Source: Gemmatimonadota bacterium (lineage in GTDB: Bacteria; Gemmatimonadota; Gemmatimonadetes; Gemmatimonadales; Gemmatimonadaceae). Taken from it: a stretch of DNA of 38,563 nucleotides. This document shows positions 16,927 through 24,449 of the stretch, piece by piece. The stretch spans positions 1 to 38,563 of the forward strand of contig JAEKKK010000116.1 in NCBI GenBank assembly GCA_019510405.1, in the 5' to 3' direction. The position numbers were made by a program, and so were the translations under genes. Below the pieces are notes generated by a model. The model saw only the letters and a list, made by a program, of their open reading frames with translations. It ran no database searches and was not told the origin of the DNA. Every line of letters begins with the position of its first letter. Positions within the stretch are counted from its first letter, which is position 1.

Positions 16927-17787
16927 ATGGCCACCACTCCGAACAGCAAGAAGTCGTCGTTCGAAGAGGGCTCGCTCGATCAGTACCTGCGCGACATCAG
17001 CATCTACCCGCTCATCACGCGGGAAGACGAGGTGGCGCTCGCCCAGCGCATTCGCCTGGGCGACCAGGAGGCGCTCGACAAGCTCGTGCGCTCCAACCTG
17101 CGCTTCGTCGTCAGCGTAGCGAAGAAATACCAGAATCAGGGCGTGTCGCTCTCGGACCTGATCAACGAGGGCAACCTCGGCCTGATCCGCGCGGCACACA
17201 AGTTCGACGAGACGAAGGGGATCAAGTTCATCTCGTACGCCGTGTGGTGGATCCGTCAGGCGATCCTGCAGGCGCTGGCAGAGCAGAGCCGCATCGTGCG
17301 CGTTCCGCTGAACCGCGCCGGCACGCTGCACCGCATCGGCAAGCGGGCGAGCATGCTCCTCCAGGAGCTCGGTCGCGAAGCGACGCACGCCGAGATCGCC
17401 GAGGGGATGGACATCACGGAGGAAGAGGTCGCGAAGACGATGTCGATCTCGCAGACCCACCTCTCGCTCGACGCGCCGCTCACGCCCGGTGAGGACAACA
17501 AGCTCCTCGACTATCTCCCCGACAACCTCAACCCGACGCCCGACGAGCAGACGTTCGAGAAGGCGCTGACGGAGAGCATCGAGGAGGCGCTGGCGCACCT
17601 GAAGGAGCGCGAGTCGAAGATCCTCCGCCTGTATTTCGGCCTCGACGGCGAGGAGCCGATGACGCTCGAGCAGATCGGCTCACTCCTCGGCATCACGCGC
17701 GAGCGCGTGCGGCAGATCAAGGAGAAGGCGTTGAGCCGGTTGAGGCACGTGTCACGCGCGCGCGCGCTGGAGAGCTATTTGGGGTAG
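16927..17787 (+). CDS. rpoD: Primary-type sigma-70 factor, short form without region 1.1
   Basis: RNA polymerase sigma factor with regions 1.2-4 in 286 aa. Region 1.2 is SLDQYLRDISIYPLITREDEVALAQRI. Region 2 includes LVRSNLRFVVSVAKKYQNQGVSLSDLINEGNLGLIRAAHKFDETKGIKFISYAVWWIRQAI. Region 3 follows, and region 4 ends with MTLEQIGSLLGITRERVRQIKEKALSRLRH. The absence of region 1.1 and the length match the short primary sigma factors of Gemmatimonadota, Chlorobi and Bacteroidota. The ATG at 16927 puts region 1.2 near the start as usual; no strong ribosome site is visible. After its stop lies the decayed four-helix-bundle cassette. Confidence 0.93.
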   Translation: MATTPNSKKSSFEEGSLDQYLRDISIYPLITREDEVALAQRIRLGDQEALDKLVRSNLRFVVSVAKKYQNQGVSLSDLINEGNLGLIRAAHKFDETKGIKFISYAVWWIRQAILQALAEQSRIVRVPLNRAGTLHRIGKRASMLLQELGREATHAEIAEGMDITEEEVAKTMSISQTHLSLDAPLTPGEDNKLLDYLPDNLNPTPDEQTFEKALTESIEEALAHLKERESKILRLYFGLDGEEPMTLEQIGSLLGITRERVRQIKEKALSRLRHVSRARALESYLG

Positions 17788-17792
17788 GGCGA

Positions 17793-17823
17793 CGGTGAAC
17801 AGTTTACGGTGAACGGTTTACGG
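17793..17823 (+). repeat. GTGAAC-type repeat, left boundary of the S23-like cassette
   Basis: Four short units on the plus strand (GGTGAAC, AGTTTAC, GGTGAAC, GGTTTAC). The same kind of units appear in inverted orientation at 18098-18125, so the pair brackets the decayed gene as imperfect terminal inverted repeats. The stop codon of the remnant lies inside this repeat. Confidence 0.7.
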
Positions 17824-18016
17824 CCGACGTCGGGAGGATTCCGGCGCCGGCCGAATTCTTAGGATGAGTCGGATCAGCATTCGTTCCACGATGCGCAGCG
17901 CTTCAGAGACGTCGCGATGCTCCTCCGCTATTTGGGAAGTTGCGCGTCAAGCGGTAAACCTCGACGGCTACCTCCTCGACGAGGGCGAACACGCGCAGGT
18001 TTGACGGGTCTTGCAT
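17818..18016 (-). pseudogene. Remnant of a four-helix-bundle (S23 / IVS-encoded type) protein
   Basis: The ATG at 18016 begins MQDPSNLRVFALVEEVAVEVYRLTRNFPNS, which matches the N-terminal helix of the four-helix-bundle proteins first known from 23S rRNA intervening sequences. The frame then stops after 37 residues. In another frame follows SEALRIVERMLIRLILRIRP and a TAA at 17820-17818, which resembles the last helix of the same family. The central 60 or so residues are missing and the frame is broken, so this is a decayed copy. It is flanked by inverted GTGAAC-type repeats and sits between rpoD and yajQ. Confidence 0.7.
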
Positions 18017-18097
18017 TCGCGGACTGTTGCCGCATCTCGGCGCCCCGCCATCACCATTGGCACGCCGCGCGAACCGAGTAGCTTCCCGAGGCAGGCA

Positions 18098-18125
18098 GTT
18101 CACCGTTCACTGTTCACCGTTCACC
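18098..18125 (-). repeat. GTGAAC-type repeat, right boundary of the S23-like cassette
   Basis: Read on the minus strand: GGTGAAC, GGTGAAC, AGTGAAC, GGTGAAC. It is inverted relative to 17793-17823. It ends only 8 nt before the yajQ ATG, so the insertion appears to have replaced the native yajQ leader and any ribosome site. Confidence 0.7.
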
Positions 18126-18133
18126 GCTTCGCC

Positions 18134-18634
18134 ATGCCCCAAACCGCATCCTTCGACGTCACCACCGGCGTCGATCTTCAGGAAGTCGACAACGCGATCA
18201 ATCAGGCGCAGAAGGAGATCGCGCAGCGGTACGACTTCAAGGGCTCGAAGGCATCCATCGACTTCAAGCGCGCCGAGGGGTTGCTCGTGCTCGTCGCCGA
18301 CAGCGACTTCCAGATGACCGCGCTGTTCGACGTCGTGCAGACGAAGCTGATCAAGCGCGGGGTGTCGGTGAAGAATCTCGACGTCGGTGAGCTGAAGCAG
18401 GCGGGTGGCGATACGGTGAAGCGCGACGTGAAGCTCAAGATGCAGCTCGATGCCGATACGGCGAAGAAGGTGGCCGCGGCGATCAAGGACGCGAAGCTGA
18501 AGAAGGTGCAAGCGGCAATTCAAGGGGAGCAGGTACGCGTGAGCGGCCCGTCGCGCGACGACCTTCAGGAGGCGATCACGCTCCTCCGCAGCAAGGATTT
18601 CGGCGTCGAGCTGAAGTTCGGGAACTACCGCTAG
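18134..18634 (+). CDS. yajQ: YajQ family cyclic-di-GMP / nucleotide-binding protein
   Basis: Small protein of the YajQ (UPF0234) family; members bind nucleotides and, in Xanthomonas, cyclic di-GMP. The 166-aa product has the family start SFDVTTGVDLQEVDNAINQAQKEIAQRYDFKGS, the middle KLIKRGVSVKNLDVGELKQAGGDTVKRDVKLK and the end VRVSGPSRDDLQEAITLLRSKDFGVELKFGNYR. No ribosome site is seen because the GTGAAC-type repeat lies immediately upstream. Its stop codon overlaps the stop of the convergent DUF4173-type gene in a CTAG tetranucleotide. An HD-GYP gene in the same window makes a c-di-GMP link possible but unproven. Confidence 0.92.
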   Translation: MPQTASFDVTTGVDLQEVDNAINQAQKEIAQRYDFKGSKASIDFKRAEGLLVLVADSDFQMTALFDVVQTKLIKRGVSVKNLDVGELKQAGGDTVKRDVKLKMQLDADTAKKVAAAIKDAKLKKVQAAIQGEQVRVSGPSRDDLQEAITLLRSKDFGVELKFGNYR

Positions 18635-20298
18635 CGCGTCTCAGCCGCTGCGCGCCGTGCCGCCCAGCGTGGCGCGCAGGATTCGTGACGCACGCGGCGG
18701 AGCGCCGACGCATTCGCGCCGACCTCGCGCAGCGCTTCCGACTCGCCGGCGTTCCACCACCGCCACGCGCCGTCCCGGTTCCGCTTCATCACGGTGCGCG
18801 AGGCGGGTCCCCAGTGCTCGAGCAGGGTGGACGACGCGTCGCAGCGCTGTTCGTTCCACTCGACGGCGTTGACTTGTGCGCGGGGCATCGGCGCAAGAAC
18901 CGCGTTGGTCGCGAGCCGCGCGGCTTCACCACTCAGGCTCGCCAGGTGACGCAGATCGAGCGCCGAGTCGGCCGCACGCGGCGAGTGCGCGGCGCGCTGG
19001 ATGTTCACCGTCGCCACGATGACGTCGGGGACGACGACGTGCAGCGCACCGAGCAGCCCGAGGGCCGACACCGCACTGCCCGCGACGAACAGGCGACCAC
19101 GACCGCGCAGCACGGTGGCGGTGAGCAGCACGAGCACGATCGCCAGCCAGCCCATGAAGACGAGCGTGTACAGGCGATCGGTCGTCAGGCCGTAGTAGTG
19201 CACGTACAGGCGCATGCGCAGCGCCGCGGACGCGATGATCGCGCCGAGCAGCCCGACGACGGGCAGGGAGAGCAGCGTGTGGCGGCGCGCGAGAGCGGGA
19301 TCCGGCCGCAGCAGGGCGCGCGTCGCGAGCAGGAGCGGTACGACGAGCGCGACGACCACCACCATCTGGAAGAAGCCGCGGCGTGCGTACTCGGCCGCGG
19401 TCAGCCCGGTCGTCTCGCGGAGGAACCGTTCGCCGCCGAAGAACCAGCCGAGCTGCGCGAGCACGTACACGCCGAACAGCACGGTCAGTGTGCCGAGGGC
19501 GGTTGTCAGATCCGCCGCTCCGAGCGCCAGGGGGAACCGCTCGGGGGCGCGCCCGCGCGCAGGGGATTCGACGAGAGCAGCGTACGCCCAGCCGCCGGCG
19601 GTCCAGGCGAAGAAGCCGGTGACGAAGACATGGGAGACGACGAGTCCGACGTCGAAATCCGGGAGCGCGACGAGCTGCTCGAAGATCGGGTCGGCGCTGC
19701 GTAGCAGCGATCCGAAGACGAGCAGCAGGGATCCGGAGATCAGGGCGAGTCGCGCGGCAGTGCGATATCGTCCTTGCCAACCCGGCTGCCGCTCGGCGGC
19801 GAACAGCTCGCGGACCGCGAGCGGCACGATGCCGCGAATCGCGCTCAGGACGACGGCCAGGCCGGCCCAGAGGGTATCGCGCAGGCGCGGTGCGAGCAGC
19901 GCGAGCTCGGGGTCGCGAAGCGACACGGCCGCGAAGCCGAGCGCGGCGATCGTCGCGAGCAGGTCGAGGAACTGGAGCGCGCCGCTGTCGCGCCACGCGG
20001 TGAGCGCGGCCAGTGCGACGGCGACGCAGAACCAGACGAACGCTTCCTTCGGGACCCGCCGGCCGGCGCTCCACGTCAGCGCGAGGGCGGCCAGGGCGAG
20101 CACGACGACCCAGATGGCGAGCGCGGGGCCGACGAGGGTATCGTGGAGCAGGGCGTCGGCGGAGAGGCCCAGGAGAGCCGCCTGCCAGAGCAGCGTCCTG
20201 GTCGCGGGCGCGTCCGGCCGAACCTTGATGGCGGCCCGGGTCGGGGCCAGGGCACCCGGTCCCGGGTGCTGAGCGAGGGCGTCGGTGCGTGTGGTCAT
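18631..20298 (-). CDS. Polytopic membrane protein with DUF4173-like domain
   Basis: The 555-aa protein has about 12 hydrophobic helices and a C-terminal soluble tail of about 100 residues. The segment HYYGLTTDRLYTLVFMGWLAIVLVLLTATVLRGR and the preceding FFQMVVVVALVVPLLL match the DUF4173/DUF4153 family as I know it; the function of the family is unknown. The start at the ATG at 20298 lies just below a candidate promoter. The frame is open further upstream but crosses the divergent promoter region. The tail near the stop (EWNEQRCDASSTLLEHWGPASRTVMKRNRDGAWRWWN) looks like a small extracytoplasmic domain. Confidence 0.75.
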   Translation of the reverse strand: MTTRTDALAQHPGPGALAPTRAAIKVRPDAPATRTLLWQAALLGLSADALLHDTLVGPALAIWVVVLALAALALTWSAGRRVPKEAFVWFCVAVALAALTAWRDSGALQFLDLLATIAALGFAAVSLRDPELALLAPRLRDTLWAGLAVVLSAIRGIVPLAVRELFAAERQPGWQGRYRTAARLALISGSLLLVFGSLLRSADPIFEQLVALPDFDVGLVVSHVFVTGFFAWTAGGWAYAALVESPARGRAPERFPLALGAADLTTALGTLTVLFGVYVLAQLGWFFGGERFLRETTGLTAAEYARRGFFQMVVVVALVVPLLLATRALLRPDPALARRHTLLSLPVVGLLGAIIASAALRMRLYVHYYGLTTDRLYTLVFMGWLAIVLVLLTATVLRGRGRLFVAGSAVSALGLLGALHVVVPDVIVATVNIQRAAHSPRAADSALDLRHLASLSGEAARLATNAVLAPMPRAQVNAVEWNEQRCDASSTLLEHWGPASRTVMKRNRDGAWRWWNAGESEALREVGANASALRRVRHESCAPRWAARRAAAETR

Positions 20299-20306
20299 GG
20301 CAAGGA

Positions 20307-20334
20307 CTTTATAATGCAAAGAACTTTCGCGCAA
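20307..20334 (-). promoter_or_regulatory. Candidate promoter and palindromic operator of the DUF4173-type gene
   Basis: On the minus strand TTGCGC (20334-20329) and TATAAA (20313-20308) have a short 15-nt spacer. The -10 region is embedded in an inverted repeat CTTT-N7-AAAG (20307-20321), with another AACTTT directly beside it. This could be an operator for a repressor. The spacer is suboptimal, so the promoter call is weak. Confidence 0.3.
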
Positions 20335-20459
20335 GAGTGGGCTTTCGGCACCCTCCCGGCCCCGTGGGTATAACGCCCCTGCTATCTTCACCGAGCCCGT
20401 CGAACGCCGTCCGCGTGCCCCGCCGTGGACCCCACGCTGCTTCCGTTGGTCCCCCTGCA

Positions 20460-21845
20460 ATGAAGGTTGGATTCGTCACCCTCGGCTGCGACAAGAACAC
20501 CGTCGACACCGAGCGATATCTCGCACAGCTCGCCGACCGCGGCGCCGAGTATACCGGCGACCTCGCCGAGGCCGAGGTGATCGTCGTCAACACGTGCGGC
20601 TTCATCGACGCGGCCAAGAAGGAATCGCTCGACGCCATCGTCGAAGCGGGACGGATGAAGGGCGAAGGCCGCTGCCAGGCCGTCGTCGCCGTCGGCTGCA
20701 TGGTTCAGCGCCACCGGGACGAGCTGGTCGAGGCGCTGCCGGAAGTCGACCTCTTCCTCGGCGCATCGGAGATGGACCGGCTGCTCCCCGAGCTCGAGGC
20801 GCGCGGACTCATCGACGACCAGCCGGTGATCCATCCCGGAGTGCGTCTCTTCACGGGCGACAATCCGCACATCCGATATCTGAAGGTCAGCGAAGGGTGC
20901 GATCACGGCTGCGCGTTCTGCGCCATCCCCCTGATGCGTGGCAAGCACCGCTCGTTCGCGCTGGAGGAGCTGGTGCGCGAGGCGCAGCTCCTCGAAGCAC
21001 AGGGCGCGCGCGAGATGAACCTCGTCGCGCAGGACCTCGCGCACTACGGGCGTGACCGCCGCGATGGCTTCGCCCTGCCGGAGCTGCTCGAGGCGCTCGT
21101 GCGCGAGACGAGCATTCCGTGGCTGCGCATGCTCTATCTGTACAGCTCGGGGATCACGGCGAAGCTGCTGGAGGTCGTGGCGCGCGAGCCGCGCATCCTC
21201 CCCTATCTCGACATGCCGATGCAGCACGCCTCGGACGCCGTGCTGGCGCGCATGCGCCGTCCGGAGCGGCAGCGCACGATCCGCGACCGGGTGCGTACGA
21301 TCCGCGAGGTGGTGCCCGACATCGCCATCCGGACGACGTGCATCGTGGGATTCCCGGGAGAGACCGACGAGGACTTCACGCAGCTGATGGAGTTCCTCGA
21401 GGAGATCCAGTTCGAGCGCGTGGGCGCGTTCACGTATTCGCCGCAGGAAGGCACGCGCGCCGCGCTCATGGACGACGACGTGCCGGAGTCGCTCAAGCGC
21501 GAGCGCCTGGAACGGTTGATGGATCTGCAGCGCCAGATCACGGCGGAGCGGTACGAACGGTTCGTCGGCCGCACCGCACCCGCGATGATCGATCGCGTCG
21601 TCGATGGCGAAGCCCAGGCACGAACGGTCTGGCAGGCGGATGACGTGGACGGCGTCACCTTCATCGACGGCGCGGAGTCGCTCGCACCCGGCACGATCGT
21701 CGACGCCGTGATCGAAGGAGTGGAGGACGACGTCGACTTCCGCGCCTCGCTGCTGCGCGTGGTGGATCGCGTGGGGGCAGCCGGCGCGCCGCGGCGACGT
21801 GTGCTCCCCGTCATGAGCACGACCATCGGGAGCTTCGGACGATGA
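20460..21845 (+). CDS. rimO: Ribosomal protein S12 methylthiotransferase
   Basis: Radical SAM enzyme that adds a methylthio group to an Asp of ribosomal protein S12. The 461-aa protein has the MTTase N-terminal domain (VGFVTLGCDKNTVDTE, VNTCGFIDAAKKES, VGCMVQRH), the radical SAM motif CDHGCAFC (Cys147, 151, 154), then MPMQHASDAVLARMRR, GFPGETDEDF and a C-terminal TRAM-like region. GCDKNxVD and MQHASD separate RimO from MiaB. The start at the ATG at 20460 is the family start; the earlier open frame is the intergenic region. The stop overlaps hemL as ATGA. Confidence 0.95.
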   Translation: MKVGFVTLGCDKNTVDTERYLAQLADRGAEYTGDLAEAEVIVVNTCGFIDAAKKESLDAIVEAGRMKGEGRCQAVVAVGCMVQRHRDELVEALPEVDLFLGASEMDRLLPELEARGLIDDQPVIHPGVRLFTGDNPHIRYLKVSEGCDHGCAFCAIPLMRGKHRSFALEELVREAQLLEAQGAREMNLVAQDLAHYGRDRRDGFALPELLEALVRETSIPWLRMLYLYSSGITAKLLEVVAREPRILPYLDMPMQHASDAVLARMRRPERQRTIRDRVRTIREVVPDIAIRTTCIVGFPGETDEDFTQLMEFLEEIQFERVGAFTYSPQEGTRAALMDDDVPESLKRERLERLMDLQRQITAERYERFVGRTAPAMIDRVVDGEAQARTVWQADDVDGVTFIDGAESLAPGTIVDAVIEGVEDDVDFRASLLRVVDRVGAAGAPRRRVLPVMSTTIGSFGR

Positions 21846-23149
21846 CGAGTGTGCAAGCAGCGCGCGAGACGACGCGATCGCGCGAGCTGATGGCGCGTGC
21901 CCGCGAGCTCTTCCCGGGCGGCGTCAGCTCGCCCGTGCGCGCGTTCGGCGGTGTGGGGGGAGAACCGTTCGTCGTCGAGCGAGGCGAAGGGGCGCGCATC
22001 TGGGACGTCGACGGCAACGAGTACCTGGATTACGTGCTGTCGTGGGGCCCGCTCGTGCTCGGTCACGCGCCCGCGGTGGTGCTCGATGCCCTTCGCGAAA
22101 CGATGGTGCGCGGGACGAGTTTCGGAATTCCGACGGGGCTCGAGGTGGAGCTCGCCGAGATCGTGCGCGCCCGGATGCCGCACGTCGAGATGCTGCGGTT
22201 CGTGTCGAGCGGCACGGAAGCGACGATGAGCGCGCTCCGAGTGGCGCGCGCCGCCACGGGGCGCGACCTGCTGCTCAAGTTCGACGGCTGCTATCACGGA
22301 CACGCCGACAGCTTCCTCGTCCGCGCGGGCTCCGGGGTCGCGACGCTCGGGCTGCCCAACTCGCCGGGCGTGCCGGCGGCTCTGGCGGCGCTGACGCTGA
22401 CGGCGCCGTTCAACGACGTGAACGCCGTCGAGGAGACCCTGAAGCGAAATGCGGGACGCGTCGCGGCGATCATCGTCGAGCCGGTGATCGGCAACGCGGG
22501 GTTCATCCCGCCCGATCCGGCCTTCCTCCCCGCGCTGCGGCGTCTCGCCGACGAGCACGGCGCACTGCTGATCTTCGACGAGGTGATGACGGGATTTCGC
22601 ATCGCGCCCGGCGGTGCCGCGGAGCGGTTCGGTGTCACGGCGGATCTCACGACGCTGGGCAAGGTGATCGGCGGCGGGTTGCCCGTGGCCGCGTACGGCG
22701 GGCGGCGCGATCTGCTCGAGCAGGTGGCGCCGAGCGGTCCGGTGTACCAGGCGGGGACGCTCTCGGGTAATCCGCTCGCGATGGCGGCGGGCATCGCGAC
22801 GCTCACCGCGCTCACGCCGGCGGCGCACGACGCACTGGCCCAGCGCACGCGCGCGCTCGTCGAAGGGCTGCGCGGCATCGCGGCGCGGCGCGGCGTTCCA
22901 TTCACCGCGGACTCGGCCGGCTCGATGTTCGGCTTCTTCTTCCGCGAGGAGCCGGTGCGATCGTTCGCCGAAGCGCGCACGTCGGACGTCGCGCTGTTCA
23001 AGCGCCTCTTCCACGCAGCGCTCGCGCGCGGTGTCTACCTGGCGCCGTCGCCGTTCGAGGCGGGCTTCACCTCCACGGCGCACGGTGACGCGGAGATCGC
23101 GCTCACACTCGAGCGGCTGGACGCTGCGCTCGCCGAGGCGCGTGCGTAG
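21842..23149 (+). CDS. hemL: Glutamate-1-semialdehyde 2,1-aminomutase
   Basis: PLP enzyme that makes 5-aminolevulinate in the C5 pathway of tetrapyrrole synthesis, which also feeds siroheme. The 435-aa protein has the start ELFPGGVSSPVRAF, DVDGNEYLDYV, RFVSSGTEATMSALRVAR, KFDGCYHGHADSFLV, IFDEVMTGFR and the PLP lysine Lys274 in TTLGKVIGGGLPVAAYGG. It is the second gene of the rimO operon and overlaps the SpoIID-type gene by 8 nt. Confidence 0.95.
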   Translation: MTSVQAARETTRSRELMARARELFPGGVSSPVRAFGGVGGEPFVVERGEGARIWDVDGNEYLDYVLSWGPLVLGHAPAVVLDALRETMVRGTSFGIPTGLEVELAEIVRARMPHVEMLRFVSSGTEATMSALRVARAATGRDLLLKFDGCYHGHADSFLVRAGSGVATLGLPNSPGVPAALAALTLTAPFNDVNAVEETLKRNAGRVAAIIVEPVIGNAGFIPPDPAFLPALRRLADEHGALLIFDEVMTGFRIAPGGAAERFGVTADLTTLGKVIGGGLPVAAYGGRRDLLEQVAPSGPVYQAGTLSGNPLAMAAGIATLTALTPAAHDALAQRTRALVEGLRGIAARRGVPFTADSAGSMFGFFFREEPVRSFAEARTSDVALFKRLFHAALARGVYLAPSPFEAGFTSTAHGDAEIALTLERLDAALAEARA

Positions 23150-24449
23150 GCTGCGGCATCACAGCGCCGCGTGGGTACTGGTCGCGCTGGCGGCGATCGG
23201 CGGCGCATGCTCTTCGACCGTGCGCCGGCGCGTACCGCCGGCCGTCGTGTCGTCGGGCGGCGACCTGGCGCGAGCACGACGCAACCCGCGCGACGCGTCG
23301 GAGCGAACCGTGAGGATCCTGCTCGGCTCGCGATTGCCGAGCGTACACCTCACCGCGGACGGTGGCTGGCGCATGTACGGTGCTGACGGCGCGACGCTCC
23401 TCGCGGTGCCGGAGCCGCGTGAGCGCTGGCTGCTGGAGCAGGACGGCCGGCGCGTGAGCGCGCGACGCGAGGACGCGAGCGCAGTGCCGCTTCGCGAGTC
23501 GCCGATCGTCGTACGTCCGCTGGATCCGAATGGGACCATCGCCTTCAACGGCCGCCACTGGCGCGGCGAGCTGCTCGTGAGCGCGACCGATGACGGGTTG
23601 CTGGTCGTCAACCGCGTGCGGATGGACGATTACCTGCGCGGTGTCGTGCCGCTGGAGATCGGAACGTCGGCGGGCGGTGATGCCGCGGCGGTGGAAGCGC
23701 AGGCCGTCACGGCGCGGAGCTACGCCGTGACGCGACTCGACGACAGCCGGCGGTCGTACGACATGGTGGCGACGACCCAGGATCAGGTGTACGGCGGCGC
23801 CGACGTGGAAACGGCGGTGGGGAACCGGTCCGTGGAGGCGACGCACGGGCTCGTGCTGCTCTACGACGGCAAGGTCGCCGATGCGCCCTACCACGCGAAC
23901 TGCGGCGGCTACACCGCAGCGCCGCAGGACTCGTGGCGAGCCGCCCAGGAGCCGTATCTGCAGCGTGTGAGCGACCAGATTCCCGGCACGTCGCGCTTCT
24001 ACTGCGACCAGGCGCCGCGATTCCGCTGGACGCGTGTCATCGCCGGCGACGAGCTCCGGGCACTGGTCGGGCGTTACGTGCAGAAGCTGCCCGGCGGCGC
24101 GGGCGGCGTGGGCAGCGTGACGAACGTGTCGGTGACGGCGGTCACGCCCGGTGGACGTGTCGGCACGCTGACCGTGGACACGGACCGGGGCCGCTGGACG
24201 ATGCGCGGCAACGAGATTCGCTCCGCGCTGCGCACACCTGGTGGCGAGTTGTTGTACAGCACCTATTTTTCCGTCGACGTCGCATCGGGGCGCCGCGGCG
24301 TGGAGACGCTCACGTTGCGCGGCGGCGGCAACGGGCACGGCGTCGGCATGTGCCAGAGCGGCGCCATCGGCCGCGCGCGTGCGGGGCAGGACTTCCGCAC
24401 GATCCTTCGCACCTATTATCCCGGCACCACCGTTGGCACGATCCAGTGA
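23142..24449 (+). CDS. SpoIID/LytB domain lipoprotein
   Basis: SpoIID-type proteins cleave peptidoglycan glycan strands, usually during sporulation; here the organism is apparently a Gram-negative non-sporulator. The GTG at 23142 overlaps hemL and gives 435 aa beginning with a signal of the lipoprotein type (WVLVALAAIGGACSS; the lipobox is imperfect). The SpoIID domain covers most of the rest: MDDYLRGVVPLEIG with the conserved Glu, QAVTARSYAV, YGGADVETAVGNRSVEATHGLVL, YHANCGGYT and GGGNGHGVGMCQSGAIGRARAGQDF..ILRTYYPGTT. A role in cell-wall remodelling or spore-unrelated septation is inference. Confidence 0.88.
   Translation: MRRLRHHSAAWVLVALAAIGGACSSTVRRRVPPAVVSSGGDLARARRNPRDASERTVRILLGSRLPSVHLTADGGWRMYGADGATLLAVPEPRERWLLEQDGRRVSARREDASAVPLRESPIVVRPLDPNGTIAFNGRHWRGELLVSATDDGLLVVNRVRMDDYLRGVVPLEIGTSAGGDAAAVEAQAVTARSYAVTRLDDSRRSYDMVATTQDQVYGGADVETAVGNRSVEATHGLVLLYDGKVADAPYHANCGGYTAAPQDSWRAAQEPYLQRVSDQIPGTSRFYCDQAPRFRWTRVIAGDELRALVGRYVQKLPGGAGGVGSVTNVSVTAVTPGGRVGTLTVDTDRGRWTMRGNEIRSALRTPGGELLYSTYFSVDVASGRRGVETLTLRGGGNGHGVGMCQSGAIGRARAGQDFRTILRTYYPGTTVGTIQ

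Noticed and set aside
17793-18125. The GTGAAC-type repeats as a small CRISPR array.
   Set aside because: Units are 7 nt, adjacent, and in opposite orientation at the two ends; there are no spacers.
20369-20388. TATAAC or TATCTT upstream of rimO as a -10 element.
   Set aside because: Neither has a credible -35 at 16-18 nt, so no promoter was called.
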